Assembly: GCA_036186865.1 (NCBI GenBank)
Contig: AP025075.1
Span: 18,192,983 to 18,256,982 of the forward strand
DNA from: Eustoma russellianum
Lineage: Eukaryota > Streptophyta > Magnoliopsida > Gentianales > Gentianaceae
Direction of reading: 5' to 3'
Length of the DNA stretch: 64,000 bases
Shown in pieces: positions 22,531-33,850 of the stretch. Under the pieces are notes generated by a model, which did no database searches, had not been told where the DNA came from, and worked only from the letters and a program-made list of their open reading frames with translations. The translations under genes and the position numbers were made by a program. Position 1 is the first letter of the stretch; the number at the start of each line of letters is the position of its first letter.

Positions 22531-23609
22531 TATGAGCGCTGAGTTCCAAAATAGGGAAATTGCAATACAGACGGTTGAGATTGGTCGTCACGCCCTCCAG
22601 CCTATCCCAGCCGTTGGGTTTTTGGAATTTTCGCTTTACTGGCGGAAGGATCTAGAACTTCTGAGAAATCTCATATTTCTGGACTTTTGCTCATTTAGTC
22701 CATATTACGGAATGTATCAAAATATTTTTTTATTTTCTATTTTACTTTATCTTAAAATGTTGTCATGTTTCCAAAATAAAAATACCTTAATATTCAAAAT
22801 TTATAAATCCTTTCAATATGATTTCTCTAGATTAATTTAATTACTAACTAGAAGTAGAATATAAATAATTACTAAATAGTTGTTCTTTCAAAAAGTGACT
22901 AAAATAACTTGATTTGATAAATTATATTAAATCAATATTAATTTAATTACTAACTAGAAGTAGAATATAAATAATTACTAAATAGTTGTTCTTTCAAAAA
23001 GTGACTAAAATAACTTGATTTGATAAATTATATTAAATCAATAAGACAAAAATTTTAATAGGAGGAAGTAATTACTTTTACCTTTTTGGTTCATACATTT
23101 ATCTTTATTCTCCTAATGTTTATTATCCATTTTCCCAATGTTTCCCAATGTTTGTTATTCGTTTCCTAATGTTTGTATCCATTTTTAAGTACATCTATGT
23201 TTGTACTAAGAGATGAATGGTCACTTCTCGTTTAAAATGACAGAGATTGTCGCATACGTGCCACACTGTATGGTAAAAAAAAAAAGGAAAATGTTTAAAT
23301 ATTATTAAACAAATTCACTCTTACCTTAAGATTTTAAAGAAAACCAAATCATCTTCTTGATAACTCTTTATTTAATTCATCATTAGAACGACACTGATGA
23401 TACAAAGATTTATTTACGAAGAGTACAATCACGCCAAGGTGAAAAGTTGACATGTTAATCTTAACGTAACAGTGTTTGGCATTGATCAAAAACCATAGTT
23501 GCACAATCAAACGGCCTTCAATCTCTCGGCTAAAGACAAGTGATAGTTTAGGACAATTACTGATGTCATACTAATGTCGAGAATTCGAGTCTCATTGTAA
23601 GATGGGTTT
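22531..23609. other. CPN60B upstream region and AT-rich spacer
   Basis: 22531-22700 is the presumed minus-strand promoter; a CCAAT word (reverse of attgg near 22580) is present but no convincing TATA box. Beyond it lie a tandem duplication and AT-rich DNA without genes. Confidence 0.45.
22831..23042. repeat. Tandem duplication, 106-bp period, two copies
   Basis: attaatttaattactaactagaag... at 22831 repeats from 22937, essentially identical, which suggests a recent event. Confidence 0.92.
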
Positions 23610-24024
23610 TGTTACGAATGGCAGTGCTGAGAGTTCGAAGATTGATGAGATGGATAAGCATGGAGGTTGATGATTAAAGGTGAAACGATTGGAGAATGAA
23701 GAGGAAGGAATCGTGGGAGGAAGAAGAAGGCCCCTCACGCCAAGATTTGTAATTGAGCTAAAATGACAATAGTGCCCTTACTAAATGAATATGTACTGAG
23801 TTAGTTAAGGGTTATTTTGGTCATTTGCGCTTTTCATTTCTGTTTAAATACCCTGTACCGAGTTGGTTATGTCAGTTACCAAGTTTGTAATTCCTCTTTC
23901 AATAAAAAAATCTCATTTTGACGGTTTCTTATTCTCTCTACTTCTCTCTCGTGATTTCTTCTGCATTTCTTACGAAATCACTCGAGTTATTGCTTGATCA
24001 CGATAGTTGTTTGTAAATTTCACA
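23610..24024 (+). repeat. 5' LTR of copia element
   Basis: tgttacgaatggcagtg ... gtaaatttcaca. A TATA-like tttaaata lies near 23845. Confidence 0.94.
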
Positions 24025-24038
24025 TGGTATCAGAGCTT
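24025..24038 (+). promoter_or_regulatory. Primer binding site, initiator Met tRNA type
   Basis: tggtatcagagctt directly follows the 5' LTR. Confidence 0.88.
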
Positions 24039-24043
24039 GATTC

Positions 24044-25330
24044 ATGAATTTTGGAACGTTTATGGCGAACAATGATGCTTCCCCCTCTTCATCGCGTTCT
24101 GCGAATGCTTCCCCTAATGCTGCTGATCCTTCGGATGATCCTCTTTATATTCATCCAAGTGACAGTCCTTCTTTGATTCTCGTTCAACCTTTGCTTGATG
24201 ATCGAAACTATCACAGTTGGAGTAGGAGTTTCAGACGTGCGCTTCAAACCAAAAATAAAATAGGATTTGTGGATGGAACGATAGTCAAACCTACAGAGGC
24301 TTCTCATAGGTATGCAGCCTGGACTAAGGCCAACAACATGGTGGCAGCGTGGTTGGTTAACTCTGTCAGCGGTCCGATAGGACAGAGTGTGATGTGGTTG
24401 GATGATGCCTCCGACATATGGAATGATTTAAAGCATAGGTACGGAAATGCTAATGCCTTCAAATTATCAGATCTTCAAGAAGAATTCTATGCGACTAAAC
24501 AAGGTAATTCGTCAGTTACGGAATATTATACTAGATTGAAAGTACTTTGGGAAGAATTACTTGTATTAAGATCAATTCCTAGTTGTAACTGTCATCGGTG
24601 TACTTGTGACTTGACTACGCAAATGCATAAATTCATTGAGGATGATTCGGTGATTAAGTTTTTGAAAGGCCTAAACGACGAGTTTGAGGCAGTAAAGTCT
24701 CAGGTGTTGCTCTCAACGCCATTACCCGATCTAAAAACTGTATTTGCCATGACTGTGAAATTCGAGAGGAAACTTGCATATTCAAACAGTCATGTATAAT
24801 TCAATAACAATCCTTCAGTGGTAATGAATGTAGGAGGTAATTCTAGATTTGGTAACTGCCATAACCAACTCAGTACAGGGTATTTAAACAGAAATGAAAA
24901 GCGCAAATGACCAAAATAAACCTTAACTAACTCAGTACATATTCATTTAGTAAGGGCACTATTGTCATTTTAGCTCAATTATAAATCTTGGCGCGAGGGG
25001 TCTTCTTCTTCCTCCCACGATTCCTTCCTCTTCATTCTCCAATCGTTTCAACTTTAATCATCAACCTCCATGCTTATCCATCTCATCAATCTTCGAACTC
25101 TCAGCACTGTCATGCTAAAAAAATGTATTTGCCATGACTGTGAAATTCGAAAGGAAACTTGCATATTCAAACAGTCATGTACAATTCAATAACAATCCTT
25201 CAGTGGTAATGAATGTAGGAGGTAATTCTAGATTTGGTAACTACCAGATAAGACCAGGAATGGGAACAAGTAGTACGAATGTCCTAGGTCTGTTAACAAA
25301 GGATTCAAGAAAGAAATGCTGAGATAAGGT
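24044..25330 (+). pseudogene. Copia gag, split by a duplication with an inverted LTR piece
   Basis: The 251-codon first part begins MNFGTFMANNDASPSSSRS and has the copia Gag N-terminal motif (DPLYIHPSDSPSLILVQPLL, YHSWSRSFRRALQTKNK, GFVDG) and the UBN2-like capsid region (WNDLKHRYGNANAFKLSDLQ, SVTEYYTRLKVLWEEL, CNCHRCTC). It stops at 24799 (TAA). A 127-bp stretch (24731-24857) is then repeated at 25115-25242 with an inverted LTR fragment between. The second copy reads through the stop (CAA in place of TAA) but ends at 25322 before the zinc knuckle, which is in another frame. Gag packages the RNA into virus-like particles; this copy cannot make a full one. Confidence 0.88.
24849..25113 (-). 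repeat. Inverted LTR fragment inside gag
   Basis: About 265 bp matching the reverse complement of this element's own LTR from atggcagtgctgag to gcagttaccaa. The left join shares ttggtaact with gag; the right join follows a short ctaaaa-like overlap. Confidence 0.92.
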
Positions 25331-25345
25331 GTTCCTGGTTCAAAA

Positions 25346-28300
25346 GTGCCTGTATGCACCCATTGCAACATGCTTAGACATACTGTGGATCGTTGTTATA
25401 AGAAGCATGGGTATCCGCCAGGATATAAGCCAAGAAGCAATGTAAACTATGTCAATGCAGAGCAAAACTATCAGTACCAGGAGGAGGAATGCGGACAGGT
25501 TGATTGTGAGAGTGCAGGCACTTATGATGATGGTGGACACAGTTTCATGGCTTCAGATTCAAACATGGTGCCAAATTTGACGCAAGAGCAGTATTCGCAA
25601 TTGATCAATCTGCTTAGAGAGCACCAAGATAAAGGTCACAGTTCAGGAGTGGCAAACTCTGATATCACCAGTGGATCACATGCGGTGATGAGTGCTCAGA
25701 CTCAACAAGGCGGTGCTTCTGGTAAGTTTGAAGGTAATGCATCTTGTGAAAGTTCAATTGTATGGATATTAGACTCTGGGGCTACAGACCATATTTGTTC
25801 ATCTATTTGCTTGTTTGAGTCATTTAAACCTATCAATAGCATTTCAGTCAGAACTAATGAGCACGTAGCCCGTGTCACTCACATCGGATCAGTTAGAGTC
25901 AATCCATATCTGGTCTTACATGGTGTATTCTTCATCCCTACTTTCACCTTTAACCTCATTTCTGTCAGTAAACTCACACAACCTGGGCTTGTTACCCTTA
26001 CGTTTGATGATCGTATGTGTCTGATCCAGGAAAAGAAAACAGGGATGATGATTGGTTCAGCTGAAAAAAAGCAGGGACTGTATCAAATGAGGGGTAACAC
26101 TGATCATGCCTCTTGTTTTAGTGCTCAGCAGTCAGCTGCACCCATAGCTGAAGGCATGATTTGGCATATGAGACTTGGTCACATGGGAGTTACTAGAATG
26201 AAGGAGATACACAGGCAGCAACCAAATGTTATTAGCATGATAGAATATGACTGTTGTAATGTTTGCCCACTTGCCAAACAAAAAAGGCTATCTTTTCCCG
26301 TTTCAGTTTCTAGCTCATCATCACCTTTCCTTCTTGTTCATATGGACATTTGGGGGCCATATAAGCATCCTACTTTGTATAGACAGCAATATTTCCTTAC
26401 TATCGTAGATGACCACACTAGGTACTGCTGGGTTTATCTGATGAAGGCCAAGTCCGAAGCCAGAAATATTATAGAAAGTTTTTATCAGTTTGTGCTTGTA
26501 CAGTTCAGTGTTTCCATCAAGGTTATTAGAAGTGATAATGGTCCAGAATTTAACATGAACTCCTTCTTTGCGCAACGAGGCATAATACATCAGACTAGCT
26601 GTGTGTACGCTCCACAGCAGAATGGTATTGTGGAAAGAAAACACCAGCATTTGTTAAATGTTGCAAGAGCATTGCGGTTTCAGTCCCATTTGCCCAGTCA
26701 ATATTGGGGTTTTTGCGTTCAGCATTCAGCCTACCTTGTTAACATTGCTCCATCTCCACTTCTTAATCATAAAACCCCCCATGAACTTTTATACAACGCC
26801 CAACCCCAACATGATCAACAGGACAAATTTGCGCCCAGGGCCATTAAGAGCGTTTTCCTTGGGATGTCATCACACTGTAAAGGGTATATATTGCAGAATC
26901 TTGATTCTAGAGATGTGTTCATTTCAAGGGATGTTGTATTCCATGAACAAATATTTCCATTTGAAACATCCTCCTCCTCACACAGTCCCAATACCTTCAC
27001 TCAGCTTAATACACATGGGCTCTGTGATGCCCAGCCTACATCTTGGTCAGAGGACTTTAAAAGGCCAACCGTTGATTCAGTGTCTGACTCACTACCATCT
27101 GTACCTCAAATACAAACTATATCCAATGATCTAACAAGTAATGACTCCTTGCCTTGTGTACCCAACACGTCTGACTCTCTTCATGGTATATCCTCAGCAT
27201 CACCAAGCAATCAAACCACCTCTGCATCATCAAACACTCATGTCACTCCTTCTGTCATAGCACCAGACACACAAAGTTCCCAGCATGGTCTTGACATAGA
27301 TCCCAACAATTCTCAACCTAGGACTCTGAGATGTAGAAAGCCACCATCCTATCTTCAAGATTACTACTGTAATCTAATGTCATCCCTTGAATTCCCCATC
27401 AACGTGCACACACATTCTGAGTCAGTTGCTTCCACTCTTTCTAGTCCACATCCTCTTGGCAAATACATGACACTTGCATCTTTAGCCCCACAGTATAAGT
27501 CCTATACATTGAATATAAGCAGGCATGTAGAGCCCTCTTCTTATGCAGAAGCAGCTGAAGTGTCTGCTTGGCAAGATGCTATGAAGGCTGAGATACAGGC
27601 GTTGGAGGCAAACCAGACTTGGATTTTGGTACCATTACCCTCAGGGAAGCATCCTATCAGTTGCAAATGGGTATATAAAGTCAAATATCAGGCTGATGGA
27701 AATATAGAGAGATATAAGGCATGTTTGGTTGCAAGAGGTTACACCCAACAGTACGGTATTGACTATCAAGAAACATTTTCGCCTGTCGCAAAAATGACCA
27801 CGGTCAGGTTTCTATTGGCTTTGGCAGCCAGGAGGGGATGGCATCTTCAACAACTTGATATTAATAATGCATTTCTTCATGGTGACCTTCATGAAGAAAT
27901 TTACATGACACCACCACCGGGAGTTACTTTGCCCAGTCCAGACATAGTGTGTAAACTTCAGAAATCGCTCTATGGCCTCAAACAAGCAAGTAGGGAGTGG
28001 AATGCGAAGCTCACAAGTTTTTTGATTAGTCAGGGGTTTACACAGTCGAAATGTGACTATACTATGTTCACTAAGTTGGTTGGAACTTCGTTGCTAATCT
28101 TGCTAGTGTACGTGGATGACATTATAGTGAGCTGTGACAATTTGGAAGCTATACAGAGACTCAAGGACTTATTACATCAGAAGTTCAAAATCAAAGATCT
28201 TGGCGAATTGAAGTATTTTTTGGGCATTGAAGTGGCCAGGTCTGAGAGTGGTTTGGTGATAAACCAAAGGAAGTATACACTTGAGTTGCTACATGAGAGT

Positions 28301-28834
28301 GGTTTTATGGGATGCAAGCCAGCTAAAAAGCCTATGCAGACTCATCATGCCTTGATGCACAAGGATTCAGATCCTTATCCGGATGTATCTCAGTACAGGA
28401 GCTTAGTAGGAAAATTGATCTATTTGAATCTTACAAGGCCTGACATCTCGTTCTCAGTTCAACAACTGAGTCAATTTCTTGACTGTCCTACAATTAATCA
28501 TATGAGAGCGGCTCATAGAGTGTTAAGGTACTTGAAAGGTACAACGGGACAAGGGTTGATCTTTCCCAGTAATGGCAAGCTACAGCTAAAAGGCTTCATG
28601 GACTCTGACTGGGCAGGTTGCAACGAGAGCAGGAGGTCCATTACTGGTTACTGTGTCTTCTTAGGAGGCTCGCTAGTTTCTTGGAAAGCGAAAAAACAAA
28701 CCATAGTCTTCAGATCATCGGTAGAAGCTGAATACAGGGCCATGGCTACGGTTACTTGTGAGCTCCAATGGTTGATATACTTAGCTAATGACCTGATGTT
28801 ACCTGATCAAAGGCCAATTGAGTTTATTTTGTGA
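25346..28834 (+). CDS. Copia pol polyprotein (zinc knuckle, PR, IN, RT, RNase H)
   Basis: A 1162-codon open frame. Domains: CCHC knuckle C4-X2-C7-X4-H12-X4-C17 (end of Gag); aspartic protease DSGAT at 143-147; integrase with an HHCC zinc region (WHMRLGHMG near 272, CNVCPLAKQ) and catalytic acids at about D334 (MDIWGPY), D397 (RSDNGPEF) and E430 (GIVERKHQH); RT with CKWVYKVK, QLDINNAFLHGDL, SLYGLKQASREWN and YVDD at 922-925; RNase H with FMDSDWAG and SSVEAEYRAM. These enzymes copy element RNA to DNA and insert it. The chosen start is simply the first ATG; the natural frame would continue from gag. The frame breaks at 28834 by a one-base shift inside the RNase H tail. Confidence 0.93.
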   Translation: MPVCTHCNMLRHTVDRCYKKHGYPPGYKPRSNVNYVNAEQNYQYQEEECGQVDCESAGTYDDGGHSFMASDSNMVPNLTQEQYSQLINLLREHQDKGHSSGVANSDITSGSHAVMSAQTQQGGASGKFEGNASCESSIVWILDSGATDHICSSICLFESFKPINSISVRTNEHVARVTHIGSVRVNPYLVLHGVFFIPTFTFNLISVSKLTQPGLVTLTFDDRMCLIQEKKTGMMIGSAEKKQGLYQMRGNTDHASCFSAQQSAAPIAEGMIWHMRLGHMGVTRMKEIHRQQPNVISMIEYDCCNVCPLAKQKRLSFPVSVSSSSSPFLLVHMDIWGPYKHPTLYRQQYFLTIVDDHTRYCWVYLMKAKSEARNIIESFYQFVLVQFSVSIKVIRSDNGPEFNMNSFFAQRGIIHQTSCVYAPQQNGIVERKHQHLLNVARALRFQSHLPSQYWGFCVQHSAYLVNIAPSPLLNHKTPHELLYNAQPQHDQQDKFAPRAIKSVFLGMSSHCKGYILQNLDSRDVFISRDVVFHEQIFPFETSSSSHSPNTFTQLNTHGLCDAQPTSWSEDFKRPTVDSVSDSLPSVPQIQTISNDLTSNDSLPCVPNTSDSLHGISSASPSNQTTSASSNTHVTPSVIAPDTQSSQHGLDIDPNNSQPRTLRCRKPPSYLQDYYCNLMSSLEFPINVHTHSESVASTLSSPHPLGKYMTLASLAPQYKSYTLNISRHVEPSSYAEAAEVSAWQDAMKAEIQALEANQTWILVPLPSGKHPISCKWVYKVKYQADGNIERYKACLVARGYTQQYGIDYQETFSPVAKMTTVRFLLALAARRGWHLQQLDINNAFLHGDLHEEIYMTPPPGVTLPSPDIVCKLQKSLYGLKQASREWNAKLTSFLISQGFTQSKCDYTMFTKLVGTSLLILLVYVDDIIVSCDNLEAIQRLKDLLHQKFKIKDLGELKYFLGIEVARSESGLVINQRKYTLELLHESGFMGCKPAKKPMQTHHALMHKDSDPYPDVSQYRSLVGKLIYLNLTRPDISFSVQQLSQFLDCPTINHMRAAHRVLRYLKGTTGQGLIFPSNGKLQLKGFMDSDWAGCNESRRSITGYCVFLGGSLVSWKAKKQTIVFRSSVEAEYRAMATVTCELQWLIYLANDLMLPDQRPIEFIL

Positions 28835-29138
28835 TAGCAGGAGTGCTATCTACATTGCTGAAAATCCGGTGTTTCATGAAAGGACCAAGCACATTGAGAT
28901 AGACTGTCACTTGGTGTGAGAAAAGGTGCAAAATGGGACGTTGAAATTGATGCCTGTGCGAACAGATCTTCAAGTGGCAGACATGTTTACGAAGGCCTTG
29001 GATCATAGGAGATTAATGGTGATGCTGCAGTCAATAGGGGTATTCAAACTTTATGGCAAGCAAGGCTTGAGGAGGGGTGTTACGAATGGCAGTGCTGAGA
29101 GTTCGAAGATTGATGAGATGGATAAGCATGGAGGTTGA
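28835..29138 (+). pseudogene. Displaced C-terminal end of copia RNase H
   Basis: In a shifted frame the tail continues as CDSRSAIYIAENPVFHERTKH and then LQVADMFTKALDHRRL, standard for copia RNase H ends. One further stop (TGA after HLV, near 28919) interrupts it. The frame runs into the 3' LTR. Confidence 0.85.
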
Positions 29139-29492
29139 TGATTAAAGGTGAAACGATAGGAGAATGAAGAGGAAGGAATCGTGGGAGGAAGAAGAAGACC
29201 CCTGGCGCCAAGATTTGTAATTGAGCTAAAATGACAATAGTGCCCTTACTAAATGAATATGTACTGAGTTAGTTAAGGGTTATTTTGGTCATTTGCGCTT
29301 TTCATTTCTGTTTAAATATCCTGTACTGAGTTGGTTATGGCAGTTACCAAGTTTGTAATTCCTCTTTCAATACAAAAATCTCATTTTGACGGTTTCTTAT
29401 TCTCTCTACTTCTCTCTCGTGATTTCTTCTGCATTTCTTACGAAATCACTCGAGTTATTGCTTGATCACGATAGTTGTTTGTAAATTTCACA
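29078..29492 (+). repeat. 3' LTR of copia element
   Basis: Preceded by a purine tract ttgaggagggg (29068-29077). Same length as the 5' LTR. Confidence 0.94.
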
Positions 29493-29683
29493 GGTTTTTC
29501 TAATTTATCTTAAAGAAGGTGATGTCATGTTAAAAAAAGTTAAAATTAAGCTATATCCTCAAGTAAAAGTCATAACCTACGGGTTTCAAGTCGAATCTAA
29601 ATTAGTTTCACCAAAATAGTTAGACAACAAACACTCCACATGAGGTAACCAAAAAGACAATTCACAACAAATGTCGTTTTATG

Positions 29684-29940
29684 GGGGGGGGGGAGGAAAA
29701 AATGCAGCAGTTTTATTAAGAAAACCCACTTTGATCACATGTTTGGAAGTAAACACATTTTTTTACATCGCGGTTCTATCAAAACCGTTCTGTGAAAGAT
29801 ATGGCTATTTGACAGAACCGTCGTATGTCATTCTGAATTTTGACACTTGGCAGTTCTGTGAAAACCATCAAGCGCACGGCAGTTTTGTTAAAACCGTTGT
29901 GCGGTCGGCTATTTTCGCATAACCGCCATATCTCGACCAT
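29684..29940 (+). repeat. MULE left terminal inverted repeat
   Basis: Contains acagaaccgtcgtatgtcattctgaatttt, also present inverted in the right repeat. Short words cggttctgtcaaaaccg and variants recur several times within it. A G10 run at its outer edge makes the exact end uncertain. Confidence 0.78.
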
Positions 29941-29948
29941 GTTTTCTC

Positions 29949-29955
29949 TATAAAA
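29949..29955 (+). promoter_or_regulatory. TATA box of the MULE transposase
   Basis: tataaaa within ctctataaaaccaactcag, just inside the terminal repeat and 85 bp before the first ATG at 30040, a normal plant core-promoter position. Confidence 0.55.
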
Positions 29956-30039
29956 CCAACTCAGTTTCTCAAATTTAAAACAAACATCTTATATTATTAG
30001 CAAAAAAAATATTTTCACATCATATCCAATCCAGCTGAA

Positions 30040-33000
30040 ATGCCATCTCCACAATCTCTAATTTGCCGTGTGTTGTTGTACTTCGGAGGTAATGTTTTGC
30101 AATCAGAACACAATAGAGTTGGTTATTATATGAATCCAACCGAAATGATGAGGGTTTTGTGTACAATATCATACTCGAATTTTCTCCAACGAGTCAACAC
30201 AAGGCTCGTATTAGACATATGATTGATCTGGTTTGCCATTGTCCTTCATCAGCAGCTGCCACTGGTTATTTCTATAGTGCTGCTCATATTTTCGATGACA
30301 ATGATCTTGATTCCATGTTGGAAATCCCAATGTATTGAGTAAATATTCTGGCTGTTGAGATTTATGTGAGCGTTCGTGGTGTCCACGCAATAAATCCATT
30401 AAACATGGGAGTAACACATGCTATCACATTGATATTGTTGGGACGTATGTGTAGCGACCCGTCCCGAACCCTAATACGCGAAACGACTCACCCATCGTAT
30501 TTCGCTAAGGAAAATAAAAGGCATCCAAAACAACACAATTACACGTCAGCAAAGTAACGCAAATCGATGTCACTGGAAATCAAAAAATAAAACCTCGAAA
30601 TAATCACCATCATTAAAATCAATGTCTAGGAAAATCTAAATTTGATACAATTGTCAAACGTAGATAAATACTAAATCTCCAAAGTTACATAAACCTCCAA
30701 TATCAAGAACATCTACTCAACTAAATCTTGAACGAGTCTCATCAGAATATCCTTGAATCCTCAGTATCTCCACTCCGATCAACCTCGGGTATACTGACTC
30801 ATATTCCTGTTTGTTTGTAAAACAACAATAGAGTATAGTATGAGCGACATACATCGCCTAGTAAGTTGCCTCATTGTACTTATTATGGGATCATACACAT
30901 GAAAACATGTGTTATACAATAAACAGCAGTATATGTAAAATAGCATGTTTTCCATTCGCAAATAAGAATTATTATTATGCCCTTAAACAATCAAACAACA
31001 AAGTTCAACGAGTAGACCAATAACCAAGTCAAACCAATCGATATCCCATCAAATGTTAGTCTAAGTCAAGAATCGATGATGTAATTTCCAAATCGATGAA
31101 TGCAAGTCAAAGTTCCAAAAAAAATTCAAAATTTTCCAAATTCCAATTCTAAAACCAAATCCGGTTCAACCGTTCAAAGCCAAATATCCAATCTGAGTCC
31201 AACTCGATACCAAATCCAAAGTCTAAATATCCAAATCTGAGTCCAACTCGGTACGATACCAAATGCAAAACAATTTTCGATGCAATGGTTATAACACTTT
31301 CCTTACAAGTGACTTATATCGTAAGACTTACAAATTGATTCCCCCAATAACCAAATAGATTATAGACACTTTGTCCCAGACTAGGTCGTTACGTCTATAA
31401 CATCAAATATATGCCTTCGCACCCTGTCCAGACTAGGTAATTACGCTTAGGCCCAAATATGCATACAGAAGTCCTGTCTCATACAAGGTAGTTATATCTG
31501 CAACGATTCAAATAGGAATATAGAAACCATATTCCTAACGAGGTAGTTACATCTGTAGCGCTCGATAACAAAATAGGAATCAACGTAGCTTACCGATATA
31601 TTTCCCTTGTAAGGGAGAATTTCCAAAATATGCGATGCACGATTTCCAAAACGATTTCAAATGTCGATATTTCCAAAACAATTTCCAAAGGTCCGATATT
31701 TCAAATATTTTCCAAAACCAAATAATTTTCGAAAAGATGCCAAATATCAAATTTATCAAACACAATTAGGCAAAATAATCAAATATCAAATATCAATGTC
31801 CAAATGTCGATTTCCCAGACGAATTCCACTTACGTATATCTATATACATATATATGTGCACGCCTATACATGTGCATAAACACGTATATACATACAAGTT
31901 TCTCCCTCGGTCCACTTTTCTCCTAACCCACTATCCAATCACCTCAGCCCTCACCGTAACACCTTCGGCCCACACTGACCAGACCCACCAGAGACCCCCA
32001 CTCCCTCAGTTCAGCCCCCTCTCCACTCTCCCAAAACCGTAACTCCACTCAACCCACTTCCTATCCCTCATTCTCCCTCCAAAATACACACCACCCGTAA
32101 TTTCTTACATCTAATAACTCCGACAGCAAGCATAATTCATGCCTAACACACTTCCACAAAAATCGTCGTCAAAAGCTCCCGCACGCGTGCCAATGCGCAG
32201 CTACTCGCCGGCGTGTGTAGATCACGCGCTGCCGCTGCCTGCTGGCTTTGACCACTAGAATTCATCTTTTCTTATTTCTAACCTATTTCCACCAGCAAAT
32301 CATGCAAATTCGCCTATTACACCCCTATCAAATTCTCCCAAAATCGATACCGATTCCTCAATTTATTTTCACATAAAAGCATAACTTATATATCAGATAA
32401 TTATCAAAATTAAATCATAACCTACGCCAAACTCCAGCCCTTGGCCGATATTACACAATCCTCGACTTCATATATAGGTTCGGCCTATATACATATAAGA
32501 TCACAGTAATATTTCTATATATATATGTGTGTGTGGGGGGGGGTGAGTGGGTGGTGCACAATATGGATGACGACTATGATGAAGCCAATGAGGAGGGCGA
32601 TGACGATGAAAAGGAGTGTTTAAAGGACCTTGAAGAGGATGAAGATGAACCAAATGAGTATGAGTTAGTAGTCCTGCATCTTGACAGAAACATTCCGTTT
32701 CTTGAATATTATGGCCAGTCAGAAGACAATGTAATTCATGGACGGGGTGAGATTAGAGAACAACTATATAAGAAGAGTAAACAAGATAAATTAGCACTGA
32801 AAATGCTATTCAAAACCACAGATGCGGTGAAACATGTCATGTAATTATTTTCTGTGAAGTGAAACCAGTTACAAAAATTCATGTCTAGTTCGTCGAAACT
32901 TTGGTATATTAGATGCGCAAACTAGAAGACAATATTGTCAATGGCATCTTCGTGCAAGTTTAAGACAAACACATAAATACTAGAAAATCGACATATTCTA

Positions 33001-33850
33001 CAACTGTCATATATGTGCGAATGACAACATCACATCAGATCATAGGAACGTCGATTCAATATGGTTGGTAGAATGATTAGATAACATATTAATCAAAATA
33101 TGAACTTCAGAACATAAGAAGTTCAAGAAACTGTAAATGGGAGCTTAAATGTGAAAATCAACTACAAAAAAAATTACAGGAAAAAAAGAAAGCAATGACA
33201 ATGGTGTATGGTTATTGGCTCCTATCTTTCTGTGAGTTGTCTTGTTATATGGATGTCCTTAAAGCATCAAATGAAAGAACCATTGTCTGATAAACACACG
33301 ATCCAGAATTGAGCACTGTTGCTACGAAGGCGTTTGGTGTAGTTTTTCTGGGTATTCAAACCATCAATTATTGATATATTCAACATCGTTGTCCTCTCAT
33401 ATCAATTGATGGTATACATTTGTATGGTAAGCACAAATAGAAATAATTGATTCGTTGGGGTTGAAGTGGTTGACTACATATTTACACTTGCTTATGTTAT
33501 TGTTCATGGGGAGAGCGAACAAACCGGAGATGGGTTTTTAGGAACATTAGGCAGTATGTAATTGGCAATATGAAAGATGTATGCTTGATGTCGAACCGAT
33601 CCATTGGCCTTCAAGCATCGATTCGATCAGATCATACATGGCAACCACCTTATGCGTATCATAGATACCGTCTCCGTCATTGTAGAGCAAACTTTTCATG
33701 TAAGTTTTCAAACAATCATTTTGATAGACAAGGTATGATCATAGATATCCTTGAATTTATATGCAACTAAATTTACAGGTAATTTTTTTTTTTTTGTAAA
33801 GCATGGAGGACTATTTTATGGAGTGTATGGGCATATTCAAATTTTCATCA
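30040..33850 (+). pseudogene. MULE transposase (MuDR type), decayed
   Basis: Starts MPSPQSLICRVLLYFGGNVL and GYYMNPTEMMRVL, like MULE N termini. After a frameshift, YVSVRGVHAINPLNMGVTHA reads to GRM at 30449, is interrupted by a solo LTR, and resumes in the same frame at 32566 with DDDYDEANEEGDDD, an acidic linker. Then come LKMLFKTTDAVKHVM, RCAN, HIRS..ERRFNMVGRMI, QETVNGSLNV and KAMTMVYGYW..LSFCEL in shifting frames, the usual pre-catalytic zinc region. Further on, YHRYRLRHCRANFSCKFSNN (33650-33715) matches the late part of the MULE domain. Many stops; inactive. Confidence 0.85.
30450..32560 (-). mobile_element. Solo LTR of a gypsy-type element in the MULE
   Basis: On the minus strand it ends GGTTCGGGACGGGTCGCTACA, close to the end of the gypsy LTR at 4585-6658, and has similar length (2111 against 2074 bp). 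Flanks are gtatg (30445-30449) and atatg (32561-32565), 4 of 5 matching. Taking it out with one flank restores the MULE frame at GRM|DDDYDE. No interior or second LTR is present, so recombination between LTRs probably removed the rest. On the minus strand a TATA-like stretch lies near 32510. Confidence 0.75.

Larger units (their letters stand above)
23610..29492 (+). mobile_element. Ty1/copia LTR retrotransposon (5.9 kb)
   Basis: LTRs of 415 bp each (23610-24024, 29078-29492), target duplication ggttt at 23605-23609 and 29493-29497 (perfect), primer site, gag, and pol in copia order (protease, integrase, RT, RNase H). The LTRs differ at about nine positions by eye (~2%). Gag carries an inverted LTR fragment and pol has a frameshift and a stop near its end, so this copy is not autonomous. 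Confidence 0.95.

Noticed and set aside
22532..22840. 102-codon plus-strand frame opposite the CPN60B leader
   Set aside because: Antisense to the presumed promoter/leader, with no similarity I recognise and an AT-rich second half.
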